64,000 bases of DNA, taken from assembly GCF_036663835.1 (NCBI RefSeq), contig NZ_JAXOJT010000001.1:434001-498000 (forward strand), read 5' to 3'. The notes below the pieces were generated by a model that had not been told where the DNA came from, searched no databases, and saw nothing but the letters and a program-made list of their open reading frames with translations. This document shows, piece by piece, positions 9,012 to 16,311 of this stretch. Source of the stretch: Sphingomonas sp. LT1P40 (GTDB lineage: Bacteria; Pseudomonadota; Alphaproteobacteria; Sphingomonadales; Sphingomonadaceae). How positions within the stretch are numbered: position 1 is the stretch's first letter; the number at the start of each line of letters is the position of its first letter. A program made the translations under genes and the position numbers.

Positions 9012-9115
9012 GAAAGAATTAGGCCCGGAAGCGTCACCGGGGGGGGGGAGGGTGGACGCTTCCGGGCCTGTATCGTGGATAGCGAGAGCGGGGGGGCAAA
9101 AAGTCACTATCCGAA
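9012..9115 (-). ncRNA. candidate stress-induced small RNA with C-rich loops (GsrN-like)
   Basis: Downstream of the EcfG promoter at 9122-9146 the minus strand forms two stem-loops. The first pairs GGATAG (9112-9107) with CTATCC (9082-9077) around a run of seven C. The second has a perfect 15-bp stem (9055-9069 with 9021-9035) around a run of ten C and is followed by UAAUUCUUU, a weak terminator tail. No open reading frame lies here. C-rich exposed loops plus a general-stress sigma promoter resemble GsrN of Caulobacter. Alternatively it is simply a structured leader of the entericidin mRNA. The start near 9115 is inferred from the promoter. Confidence 0.5.
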
Positions 9116-9121
9116 GTGTAA

Positions 9122-9146
9122 AACGTACTTTGAGAAAATGGGTTCC
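9122..9146 (-). promoter_or_regulatory. EcfG (general stress sigma factor) promoter
   Basis: Minus-strand GGAAC (9146-9142), a 16-bp spacer, then CGTT (9125-9122): an exact match to the alphaproteobacterial EcfG consensus GGAAC-N16/17-CGTT. It begins 27 bp after the phyP stop and points toward the candidate small RNA and the entericidin gene. Confidence 0.7.
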
Positions 9147-9172
9147 AACCGAAATTCGATTTTTTCGATTTT

Positions 9173-10759
9173 TTATTGGGGGCCGGTAACAGCGACCGGA
9201 AGTTCAAACGCGCCCACCAGTGGATCGTGGTGGAGCTGCGAGCGAAGCTGACGCGCCAGACCCCCAATGACTCGACCGTAGCGGCGCTCATACAACTCGG
9301 CGAAGCCGGGATTGTCCGCCAACGCGGAGGAGCTGATCCGCAGCATCGCCTGATCCGATCCAGCATCCATCGCCTTCATCGAAATGCGGATCTGCGCGGT
9401 ATCGCTGCAGTTGATCGCCAGCTCGACGATCTCTGTAATCAGAAACGCCACTGCAACGGCATTGTCCTGCGACACCAGCCAAGGCTCGATATCCAGAACG
9501 ATGCCGATCGCGGTGTCGTCGGGCGCCGTCGCGCGGATGTTCGATGCGAGTTCACCGATGACCGGGCGAATCTCGATACCGCGCGTCTGCTCGAACCCGG
9601 CATAATGATGGCGATGGACCACCGCGAGCGCATCGACGCGCCGCTGGATCGAGGCATAGGCGGCCAGCGCCTCCGGAGACTTCGCGCCGCGTGCGTGGAA
9701 GTTGATGAGGCTGGCGATCACCTGAAGGTTATTCTTGACGCGGTGATGAACTTCACGCGTCAATTTGGTTTGGCGCGACAGTCCTTCGGCAAGGTCATGT
9801 TCGTGCAGTTGCACGGTTCGACTGAGATCGCGGAATGTGTCGCCGAGCGCGCGGATTTCCTGCGCCGGGATATCGCTGCCGGCGATCGGGTCGATTACCT
9901 CGCCGGGCTGGTAGGCACCGACCGTGGTGCGCAGGCGGCGCAGCGGACGGATCAGCAGTCGATCGACCACGAACCACGATATGCCCGCGGCGGTCAGCCA
10001 CATCAGGAACGGCGCGATCGCCGCGATCACCATCGACGACGTGATCGGCGCGCTGGCCACCGCCATTTCAAGTTGAAGACCCTGCACGCCCAGATCGACC
10101 TGCTGCTCCTCGCGCCGGTCGAGCGCGCCGGTGGCGGTGAGGCTGCGCAGCACCAGCGACTGTTCCGGGCCTGACAGCGTGATGCCGTAATCGCGCGCCA
10201 TCGCGCTGGGTTCGGCAGAGGCGGCGAGAAAGGCGGTGGGGAAAAAGGCGCGCGCAATATGCCCGGTCGCCCCTGCGACTTCGATCTGGGCACCGGTATC
10301 GGCGATCAGCCGCAGATCGATTGCGCCGCCCGCCACGCGTTCGCCACTGGCAGGGGGGATCGGCACGCCGCACAGCAACCGTCCGTCGGGGTCCATCATC
10401 GCATAGCGAATGCCGTTCGCAGCCTGTGGCTCGAACACGCCCGCCAGACGACCGCAATTGGGCACCGCCCCCGCGACCGCCGGCAACGCCCCGCGCAGCT
10501 CGCGCAGCTCATAGGCAAGTTCGCTGCGCAACGCGCGCGCAGCCTCGGCGATCGCAACGCGCAGCCGTCCGCGCACTTCCTGATCGGCGATGCGCGTGGT
10601 CTGGATCGAAGCGAAAAATGCGATGAGCGCGAGCGGCAGCATGGCCGCGCTGATAATCAGGAAAACCTTTGCCCCGGTCGGCATTCGCGCAACGGCGGCG
10701 AGCGGATTGCCTGAAGTGCGGCGCGTCAGGTCGTCCCCGTCAATCTGTACATCGGCCAT
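9173..10759 (-). CDS. phyP: PhyP-like sensor protein, HisKA_2-type with degenerate ATPase domain
   Basis: 528 residues. Membrane helices lie at about 30-50 and 245-270 and flank a periplasmic sensor region, followed by a HAMP-like linker and a HisKA_2 dimerisation motif, EVHHRVKNNLQVIASL, with the phospho-accepting His intact. The C-terminal ATPase domain is abnormal: where the N-box should read like NELVTNA it reads TEIVELA, and the DxGxG glycine box is missing (RISSSALADNPGF). In Sphingomonas the protein encoded beside nepR, PhyP, is described as a negative regulator that acts on PhyR, consistent with loss of kinase residues here. The start lies 11 bp after the nepR stop, so the two form an operon. 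Confidence 0.8.
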   Translation of the reverse strand: MADVQIDGDDLTRRTSGNPLAAVARMPTGAKVFLIISAAMLPLALIAFFASIQTTRIADQEVRGRLRVAIAEAARALRSELAYELRELRGALPAVAGAVPNCGRLAGVFEPQAANGIRYAMMDPDGRLLCGVPIPPASGERVAGGAIDLRLIADTGAQIEVAGATGHIARAFFPTAFLAASAEPSAMARDYGITLSGPEQSLVLRSLTATGALDRREEQQVDLGVQGLQLEMAVASAPITSSMVIAAIAPFLMWLTAAGISWFVVDRLLIRPLRRLRTTVGAYQPGEVIDPIAGSDIPAQEIRALGDTFRDLSRTVQLHEHDLAEGLSRQTKLTREVHHRVKNNLQVIASLINFHARGAKSPEALAAYASIQRRVDALAVVHRHHYAGFEQTRGIEIRPVIGELASNIRATAPDDTAIGIVLDIEPWLVSQDNAVAVAFLITEIVELAINCSDTAQIRISMKAMDAGSDQAMLRISSSALADNPGFAELYERRYGRVIGGLARQLRSQLHHDPLVGAFELPVAVTGPQ

Positions 10760-10770
10760 CGGTGCATGAG

Positions 10771-10938
10771 CTAATCGAGCTTGCCGAGCAGGTCGAGCAG
10801 GTCATCCGGAATCTTTTCGTCGGCAGCATCCTGATAGACGCGGCGCAGCGCATCACCGATGTTCCGGTCCTTGCGCGTGCCTGTTCCGCCGCCAGTCCGC
10901 ACCAGCGGCTCCTTTTTCTTCTCGTCGGCCGAACGCAC
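10771..10938 (-). CDS. nepR: anti-sigma factor NepR
   Basis: 55-residue anti-sigma factor that sequesters EcfG until phosphorylated PhyR displaces it. The conserved helical core IGDALRRVYQDAADEKIPDD followed by LLDLLGKLD is the NepR signature. I start at a GTG (10938) preceded by CAGGGGGAC. The frame extends 19 codons further upstream but that part is not NepR-like. It is divergent from phyR and followed by phyP, the canonical alphaproteobacterial layout. Confidence 0.88.
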   Translation of the reverse strand: MRSADEKKKEPLVRTGGGTGTRKDRNIGDALRRVYQDAADEKIPDDLLDLLGKLD

Positions 10939-11036
10939 TTCGTCCCCCTGATTGCCCCGGGATGGGCGGATGCACAAAAAAACCGACGACCGCAAGATGC
11001 CGGGAACACGCAGATAGCCGTGCGTTCGAGCGATGA

Positions 11037-11061
11037 AACCATTTTACGGCTCGATTGTTCC
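11037..11061 (-). promoter_or_regulatory. EcfG-type promoter for nepR-phyP
   Basis: Minus-strand GGAAC (11061-11057), 16-bp spacer, GGTT (11040-11037): three of four matches in the -10 element. It would start transcription about 100 bp upstream of the nepR GTG, giving the usual autoregulation of the anti-sigma factor. A plus-strand GGAAC-N15-CGTT at 11003-11026 points at phyR but has a one-base-short spacer. Confidence 0.5.
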
Positions 11062-11172
11062 ATAGGCGATGCGAAATCCGGGGAGGGGCTTTTCTTCGGA
11101 CCCGCAGCACCACTTGCAATGCCACGACTCCGCATCCAGAACGCGGCGTCGCCGAAGGAGAATTACAAGACC

Positions 11173-11973
11173 ATGTCGCTTGGACAGCAGCTCGCGCCCC
11201 ATCTTCCTTTCCTGCGCCGTTATGGCCGGGCGCTCACCGGAAGCCAGACCGAGGGTGATCGTTATGTTCGTGCGACGCTGGAGGCGATCGTCGCTGCACC
11301 CGAAGAATTCCCGCGCGACGTAGATCCCCGACTGGGACTGTACCGCACGTTTCAGGCGATCTGGGGCTCGACTCATCTCGACGACCGGGTCGAGGATATC
11401 GATCCGCTAAGCGATAACGAAGCGATCGCCCGTGCCCGCCTCGCCCGCCTCGCGCCGCGCTCGCGCCAAGCGTTACTGCTGACCGCCATGGAGGGGTTTA
11501 CGAGCGAGGACGCCGCTTATCTGCTCGAGGAATCCGCCGATTCGGTCGACAGCCTCGTCACCGATGCGCTGGGCGAAATCGACAGCCAGACGCGTGCGCG
11601 CGTGATGATTATCGAGGACGAGCCGCTGATCGCGATGGATCTGGAGACCATCGTCCGCGATCAAGGTCATGAAGTAACCGGCGTTGCCGTGACGCGCGAC
11701 GAGGCGGTCGCTCTGGCGATGGAGGATCGCCCCGGCCTGGTACTGGCGGACATTCAGCTGGCCGACGACAGTTCCGGTATCGACGCGGTCAAGGATATCC
11801 TGGCGCAGTTCAACGTGCCCGTGATCTTCATCACCGCATTCCCGGAGCGGTTGTTGACCGGGGAGCGGCCCGAGCCGACCTTCCTGATTACCAAGCCGTT
11901 TCAGCGTTCGACGGTGAAGGCGGCGATCAGTCAGGCGCTGTTTTTCGATCAATCGACGGTGCCGGTGGACTGA
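11173..11973 (+). CDS. phyR: general stress response regulator PhyR
   Basis: 266 residues. The N-terminal sigma-factor-like domain (about 1-130, starting MSLGQQLAPHLPFLRRYGRA) mimics EcfG. The C-terminal receiver domain (about 137-260) has the acidic pair in MIIEDEPLIA, the phospho-acceptor Asp in VLADIQLADDSSG, the Thr/Ser in VIFITAFPE and the Lys in LITKPF. Phosphorylated PhyR captures NepR and frees EcfG. The start at the ATG in ACCATGTCG is the family N-terminus; upstream in-frame codons belong to the nepR-phyR intergenic region. It is divergent from nepR. Confidence 0.95.
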   Translation: MSLGQQLAPHLPFLRRYGRALTGSQTEGDRYVRATLEAIVAAPEEFPRDVDPRLGLYRTFQAIWGSTHLDDRVEDIDPLSDNEAIARARLARLAPRSRQALLLTAMEGFTSEDAAYLLEESADSVDSLVTDALGEIDSQTRARVMIIEDEPLIAMDLETIVRDQGHEVTGVAVTRDEAVALAMEDRPGLVLADIQLADDSSGIDAVKDILAQFNVPVIFITAFPERLLTGERPEPTFLITKPFQRSTVKAAISQALFFDQSTVPVD

Positions 11974-12020
11974 GTTCCATTTCTTACGGAGCCAAAACGG
12001 TTTTCGCGTGTTGATGCGGG

Positions 12021-12158
12021 ATGGTTGACTCAAACGAACCCACCCACATCAGCACCGAAGACGCCCGCGCCGGTGCGACACCCCATATGACTCGCTATAT
12101 CCTTGCGATATCGCTGGTTCTTGTCATCGTCATCTTTGCGATCTTCCTGTTGCTCTGA
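12021..12158 (+). CDS. 45-residue single-span membrane protein between phyR and ecfG
   Basis: Starts MVDSNEPTHISTEDARAG, then a C-terminal hydrophobic helix (about residues 27-45, YILAISLVLVIVIFAIF) ending two or three residues before the stop. No recognised domain. It lies 47 bp after phyR and 79 bp before ecfG on the same strand, so it may be co-expressed with the stress regulators. The ribosome-binding site is weak (GCGGG), so the call rests on the clean membrane helix and position. Confidence 0.55.
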   Translation: MVDSNEPTHISTEDARAGATPHMTRYILAISLVLVIVIFAIFLLL

Positions 12159-12202
12159 CGACAGGGGCTGGCTCCGAAAAGCCGGTTTATCTATTTGAGG
12201 CG

Positions 12203-12220
12203 GCATCGCGTGTGCGATGC
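12203..12220 (+). promoter_or_regulatory. hairpin in the ecfG leader
   Basis: Perfect 7-bp stem GCATCGC-GTGT-GCGATGC ending 17 bp before the ecfG ATG at 12238. It could modulate translation of the sigma factor mRNA. It is small enough to be chance in GC-rich DNA. Confidence 0.3.
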
Positions 12221-12237
12221 GAGACGAACGGAATCGA

Positions 12238-12867
12238 ATGACCGACAGTGAGCAGGATGCTGAAGATGCAGCACCGATCGAGCATGTTGCGCTCTCCGAC
12301 CCGGAGTTCAAGCAACAGCTTGCGGTCGTAATTCCGCATCTGCGCGCGTTCGGCAGATCGCTGTCAGGCAACCGCGACACCGCCGACGATCTGGTACAGG
12401 AAACGCTGATGAAGGCGTGGGCGGCGCGCCAGCGGTTTCAGGCTGGCACCAACATGCGGGCTTGGACCTTCATCATCCTGCGCAATTTGTATCTGAGCCA
12501 GATGCGTCGTGCGCGCTTCAAGGGCGAATGGGATGATTTGGTTGCCGACCGGTTGCTCGCGGCTCCGGCAAGTCAGGATCGTCATGTCGAACTCGCCGAT
12601 ATGCAGCGTGCGCTGATGCACCTGCCGCAACCGCAGCGCGAGGCACTGATCCTCGTCGGTGCCGGCGGCTTTGCCTATGAGGAAGCGGCCGAGATTTGCG
12701 GCGTCGCGGTCGGCACGATCAAGAGTCGCGTCGCGCGCGGTCGTGTCGCGCTGGAGGCGTTGATGAACGGCGGCACCCTGCCATCGCGCCATGATTCTGA
12801 AAGCGACGGTCGCAGTGCGCTCGATACGATCATGGCCGAAGTCGAGGATTTAAGCCGCGAGCGCTGA
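12238..12867 (+). CDS. ecfG: EcfG-family RNA polymerase sigma factor (general stress response)
   Basis: 209 residues. Sigma region 2 (about 35-105; NRDTADDLVQETLMKAW is the core-binding helix and NMRAWTFIILRN follows) and sigma region 4 (about 125-185; helix-turn-helix AYEEAAEICGVAVGTIKSRV) are both present, as in EcfG/SigT proteins. It directs transcription from GGAAC-N16-CGTT promoters, two of which occur in this locus. I chose the ATG at 12238; a start seven codons upstream is in frame but would lie in the leader hairpin. NepR, PhyR and PhyP are its known control chain. Confidence 0.93.
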   Translation: MTDSEQDAEDAAPIEHVALSDPEFKQQLAVVIPHLRAFGRSLSGNRDTADDLVQETLMKAWAARQRFQAGTNMRAWTFIILRNLYLSQMRRARFKGEWDDLVADRLLAAPASQDRHVELADMQRALMHLPQPQREALILVGAGGFAYEEAAEICGVAVGTIKSRVARGRVALEALMNGGTLPSRHDSESDGRSALDTIMAEVEDLSRER

Positions 12868-12888
12868 CCGCTTCGCCGCTTTGTCTCG

Positions 12889-13095
12889 TCAATTGTCCTG
12901 CAAACTGCGCACGTTCAACTGGCGGAGTAGCGACGCCATATCGTCCGGGATCCCCAGATCGCGCTCATAGGCGTCGCGCAACACCACCCCGACCGCGTCG
13001 CAAGTACGTGGCGTTGAAACGCGATAGCCGGTATTGGCACTGTCGGCGTTCGACGAGGGTGCATTGCGGATCATGAAGAGCAGAACGTACAACAT
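12889..13095 (-). CDS. second NepR-like anti-sigma factor candidate
   Basis: 68 residues (or 61 from an internal ATG at 13074). The C-terminal half VGVVLRDAYERDLGIPDD plus MASLLRQLN aligns with the NepR core in this same locus (IGDALRRVYQDA, KIPDD, LLDLLGKLD), with a two-residue gap. The N-terminal part is Asn/Ser-rich and not conserved. It faces ecfG convergently, 21 bp away. Rhizobia carry paired NepR paralogues, so a second anti-sigma factor is plausible. No clear ribosome-binding site is visible. The call is inferred from motif similarity only. Confidence 0.6.
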   Translation of the reverse strand: MLYVLLFMIRNAPSSNADSANTGYRVSTPRTCDAVGVVLRDAYERDLGIPDDMASLLRQLNVRSLQDN

Positions 13096-13151
13096 TCAAA
13101 TTCGTTGCTTGACAAATTCTGACAAGGTAGGTCGGCCGAAACGAAACCTTG

Positions 13152-15848
13152 ATGGACGTTAATTCCAGCGCCTTACAGGACGCAGTTGAGCGGGCGCGAG
13201 ATCATGCGCCGTTCCTTGCCCATCTGTTGGAACGCGAACCCGGACTGGTCGCGGAACTGCCGGATGCGATTGCCGATCCGGTTGCTGCGTCGCGGATCGA
13301 CGACCCAGCGATGCCGGTCGCGCGGCGGCTTCGGCTCGAACGGCGCCGGCTCGCGCTGATTACCGCGATCGGCGATTTGAGCGGACAACTGGACTTCCGC
13401 GCGACGACGCGGGCCTTGTCCGAATTTGCCGATTATGCGCTCGACGCCGCGATCCGCGCCGCGCTGATCGAACGCGTGCCCGGATGCACGCCGATGGGTC
13501 TGGCCGCGATCGCGCTGGGCAAACAGGGCAGCAGCGAGCTGAACTACTCGTCGGACATCGACCCGATCCTGATCTTCGACCCCGCGACGATGCCGCATCG
13601 TGAGCGCGAGGAGGTCGCGGAGGCTGCGGTGCGGGTCGGGCGGCGCGTCGTCGAACTGCTGCAGGCGCGCGATGGCGACGGCTATGTGTTGCGTATCGAC
13701 TTGCGGCTGCGCCCGTCGCCCGAAGTCACCCCGATCGTGCTGCCGGTCGAGGCGGCGATCTCATACTATGAATCGCAGGCGCTGCCATGGGAGCGGGCGG
13801 CGTTTATCCGCGCGCGGGCGGCGGCGGGCGACACCGTGCTGGGGCAGCAGTTTCTCGACACGATCCGGCCGTTCATCTGGCGGCGTGCGCTGGATTACGG
13901 GACGATACGCGAGATTCGCGGCATCTCGCGCCGCATTCGGGAGCATCACGCCCAGGGGCAGGCGTTCGGACCGGGCTTCGACCTGAAGCGCGGGCGCGGC
14001 GGGATTCGCGAGATCGAGTTTTTTGCGCAGATCCATCAGCTGATCCATGGCGGGCGCGACCCCTCGCTGCGCGCACCCGCGACGCTCGATGCGCTGGCCG
14101 CGCTGGCTGCGGCGGGGTGGATCGACGCGGCCGACGCGGCGGCCTTGTCCGAGGCCTATATCCTGCTGCGCACGATCGAGCACCGCGTGCAGATGATCGA
14201 CGACCGCCAGACGCATGCCTTGCCGCATGGCGAGGCATTGGATCGCGTGGCGCGGCTGCACGGGCTGGCCGATGGTGCGGCGTTGCTGGCGTTGCTGGCA
14301 CCGCATGTCGAACGGGTGGGGCGGGTCTATGATTCGCTGGAAGCTGAGGATGCGGCCCCGGTCTCGGCGAACGAAACCGGTGTCGAGCGTGCGCTGGATG
14401 CGGCGGGGTTCGAGGATGCGGTGGGGGCGGCGCGGTTGATCGAGGGGTGGCGGTCGGCGCGCTATCCGGCGTTGCGCAGTGCGCCCGCCCGCGCCGCGCT
14501 GGAGGCGGTGTTGCCGCCATTGATCGCGGCGATGGGCGAAGCGCCCGATCCGGGCCGCGCGCTGGCGCGGCTGGACACGATCCTGTCGCGGCTGCCGAGC
14601 GCGCTGAACCTGTTCAATTTGCTGGAGGCGCGACCGGCGCTGGCGCGGCTGGTGAGCACGATCCTGTGCCATGCACCGACGCTGGCGGAGGCGCTGGCGC
14701 GGCGGGTCGAGCTGATCGACGGGCTGATCGATGCGACCGCGTTGGAGCCGGTGGGCGATGTCGCCACGCTGGCCGCGTCGATGCGCGCGCGCGAGGCGGG
14801 GGACGATTATCAGCGGCTGCTGGATCATGTGCGAAAGGTGGTGGGCGAAAAGCGTTTTGCCTTGGGCGCGCAAATCGTCGCGGGGGCGAGCGATCCGTTG
14901 CAGGTATCCGCCGGTTATTCGCGCGTGGCGGAGGCGGCGATCGAAGTCCTGGCACAGGCGGCGATCGACGAATTCCGGATGCGGCACGGCGTCGTGCCGG
15001 ACAGCGAGCTGGTGATGCTGGCGCTCGGCCGGTTCGGCGGCGGCGCGCTGACGCATGCGTCCGATCTCGACCTGATCTTCCTGTTCACCGGCGATTATCA
15101 GGCGGAATCGGATGGCGAGAAGCCGCTGGGAGCGGTGACCTATTACAACCGGCTGGCACAGCGCGTGGTGGCCGCGCTGTCGGTCGCCACGGCGGCGGGG
15201 CCGCTGTACGAAGTCGATACGCGATTGCGCCCGTCAGGGGCACAAGGGCCGCTGGTCGTGTCGCTCGACGGTTTCGCCAAATATCAGCGCGAGGATGCCT
15301 GGACGTGGGAGCATATGGCGCTGACCCGCGCCCGGCCGGTGTTCGGGTCGGCGGACGGGCGGGTGGCGGTACAGGCAGTCGTTGATGCAGTGTTGGCAGG
15401 GGATCGGCCAGCGCGCGATATCGCCGCCGATGCGCGAAGCATGCGCGACGAGATGGCGGCGCATAAGCCACCAAAGGGGCCGCTGGACGCCAAATTGCTG
15501 CCCGGCGGGCTCGTCGATCTGGAATTTGCGGTCCATACCACGCAGCTGGTTAACCGCACCGGGTTCGACGCCGATCTGCGGCGCGCGATCGAGGCACTTG
15601 CGGGGGCGGGGCTGGTGCCGCTCGCGCTGGCGCAGGCGCATGATTTCCTGACGCGGATGCTGGTGACATTGCGACTGGTCGCGCCCGATGCAGAACCGCC
15701 GACGCCCGCGACCCAGCCCGTGGTCGCGCATGCGGTGGGAGAGGCGGATTGGGATGGCGTGGTTGTGTCGCTCGACCGGCACCGGCAGGAGGTGACCAAG
15801 GTCTGGACCGCAGTGGCGGGGATGCAAGGAGTGAAAGATGGCGATTGA
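13152..15848 (+). CDS. glnE: bifunctional glutamine synthetase adenylyltransferase/deadenylase
   Basis: 898 residues, normal for alphaproteobacterial GlnE, which adenylylates and deadenylylates glutamine synthetase in response to PII signals. It has two nucleotidyltransferase domains, each with its G-S-x-D-x-D-type motif: ELNYSSDIDPILIF in the N-terminal half and LTHASDLDLIFLF in the C-terminal half, separated by helical regulatory regions. The ATG at 13152 is used; a TTG directly before it is in frame. The last 11 bp overlap bcp, giving a glnE-bcp-DUF455 unit. Confidence 0.96.
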   Translation: MDVNSSALQDAVERARDHAPFLAHLLEREPGLVAELPDAIADPVAASRIDDPAMPVARRLRLERRRLALITAIGDLSGQLDFRATTRALSEFADYALDAAIRAALIERVPGCTPMGLAAIALGKQGSSELNYSSDIDPILIFDPATMPHREREEVAEAAVRVGRRVVELLQARDGDGYVLRIDLRLRPSPEVTPIVLPVEAAISYYESQALPWERAAFIRARAAAGDTVLGQQFLDTIRPFIWRRALDYGTIREIRGISRRIREHHAQGQAFGPGFDLKRGRGGIREIEFFAQIHQLIHGGRDPSLRAPATLDALAALAAAGWIDAADAAALSEAYILLRTIEHRVQMIDDRQTHALPHGEALDRVARLHGLADGAALLALLAPHVERVGRVYDSLEAEDAAPVSANETGVERALDAAGFEDAVGAARLIEGWRSARYPALRSAPARAALEAVLPPLIAAMGEAPDPGRALARLDTILSRLPSALNLFNLLEARPALARLVSTILCHAPTLAEALARRVELIDGLIDATALEPVGDVATLAASMRAREAGDDYQRLLDHVRKVVGEKRFALGAQIVAGASDPLQVSAGYSRVAEAAIEVLAQAAIDEFRMRHGVVPDSELVMLALGRFGGGALTHASDLDLIFLFTGDYQAESDGEKPLGAVTYYNRLAQRVVAALSVATAAGPLYEVDTRLRPSGAQGPLVVSLDGFAKYQREDAWTWEHMALTRARPVFGSADGRVAVQAVVDAVLAGDRPARDIAADARSMRDEMAAHKPPKGPLDAKLLPGGLVDLEFAVHTTQLVNRTGFDADLRRAIEALAGAGLVPLALAQAHDFLTRMLVTLRLVAPDAEPPTPATQPVVAHAVGEADWDGVVVSLDRHRQEVTKVWTAVAGMQGVKDGD

Positions 15849-16311
15849 GGAAGGCGACAAGATTCCCGCAGTGGAGCTGATCGACCAGACCGGCGAGACC
15901 TTCACGCTGAACGAGCGCACGGGTGCGCCGTTCGTGCTGTATTTCTACCCCAAGGACGACACCGCCGGCTGCACGCGCGAGGCGCAGGATTTCAGCGCGT
16001 TCAAGCCGCAATTCGAGGCGGCGGGCGCGGCGGTGCTGGGGGTTTCGCGTGACGGCACGATCAAGCACCAGAAGTTCGTGAACAAATACGACCTGACCGT
16101 GCAGCTGGCGACCGATCCTGACGGCAAGGCGCTGGAGGCATTCGGAACCTGGGTCGAAAAGACGCTGTACGGCAAGAAATATATGGGCATCGACCGCTCG
16201 ACCTTCCTGTTCGACGCGGACGGGCGGCTGGTGCGGGCATGGCGCAAGGTGCGGGTGCCGGGGCACGTCGTCGAGGTACTGGAGGCGGTCAAGGAACTGC
16301 GCGCGGCGTGA
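15838..16311 (+). CDS. bcp: thioredoxin-dependent peroxiredoxin BCP
   Basis: 157-residue AhpC/TSA-family thiol peroxidase of the BCP (PrxQ) type. The peroxidatic cysteine is Cys45 in DDTAGCTREAQDF. The resolving cysteine found five residues later in many BCPs is replaced by Gln/Asp and the protein contains no other cysteine, so it must work as a 1-Cys enzyme. The start overlaps glnE and its stop overlaps the GTG of the DUF455 gene. Confidence 0.94.
   Translation: MAIEEGDKIPAVELIDQTGETFTLNERTGAPFVLYFYPKDDTAGCTREAQDFSAFKPQFEAAGAAVLGVSRDGTIKHQKFVNKYDLTVQLATDPDGKALEAFGTWVEKTLYGKKYMGIDRSTFLFDADGRLVRAWRKVRVPGHVVEVLEAVKELRAA

Noticed and set aside
10669..11172. N-terminal extension of PhyR
   Set aside because: The frame is open through nepR and the intergenic promoters, but PhyR starts at the family ATG at 11173.
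13761..15056. 431-codon minus-strand frame inside glnE
   Set aside because: Arg/Gln-rich shadow of the GlnE gene with no recognisable family.
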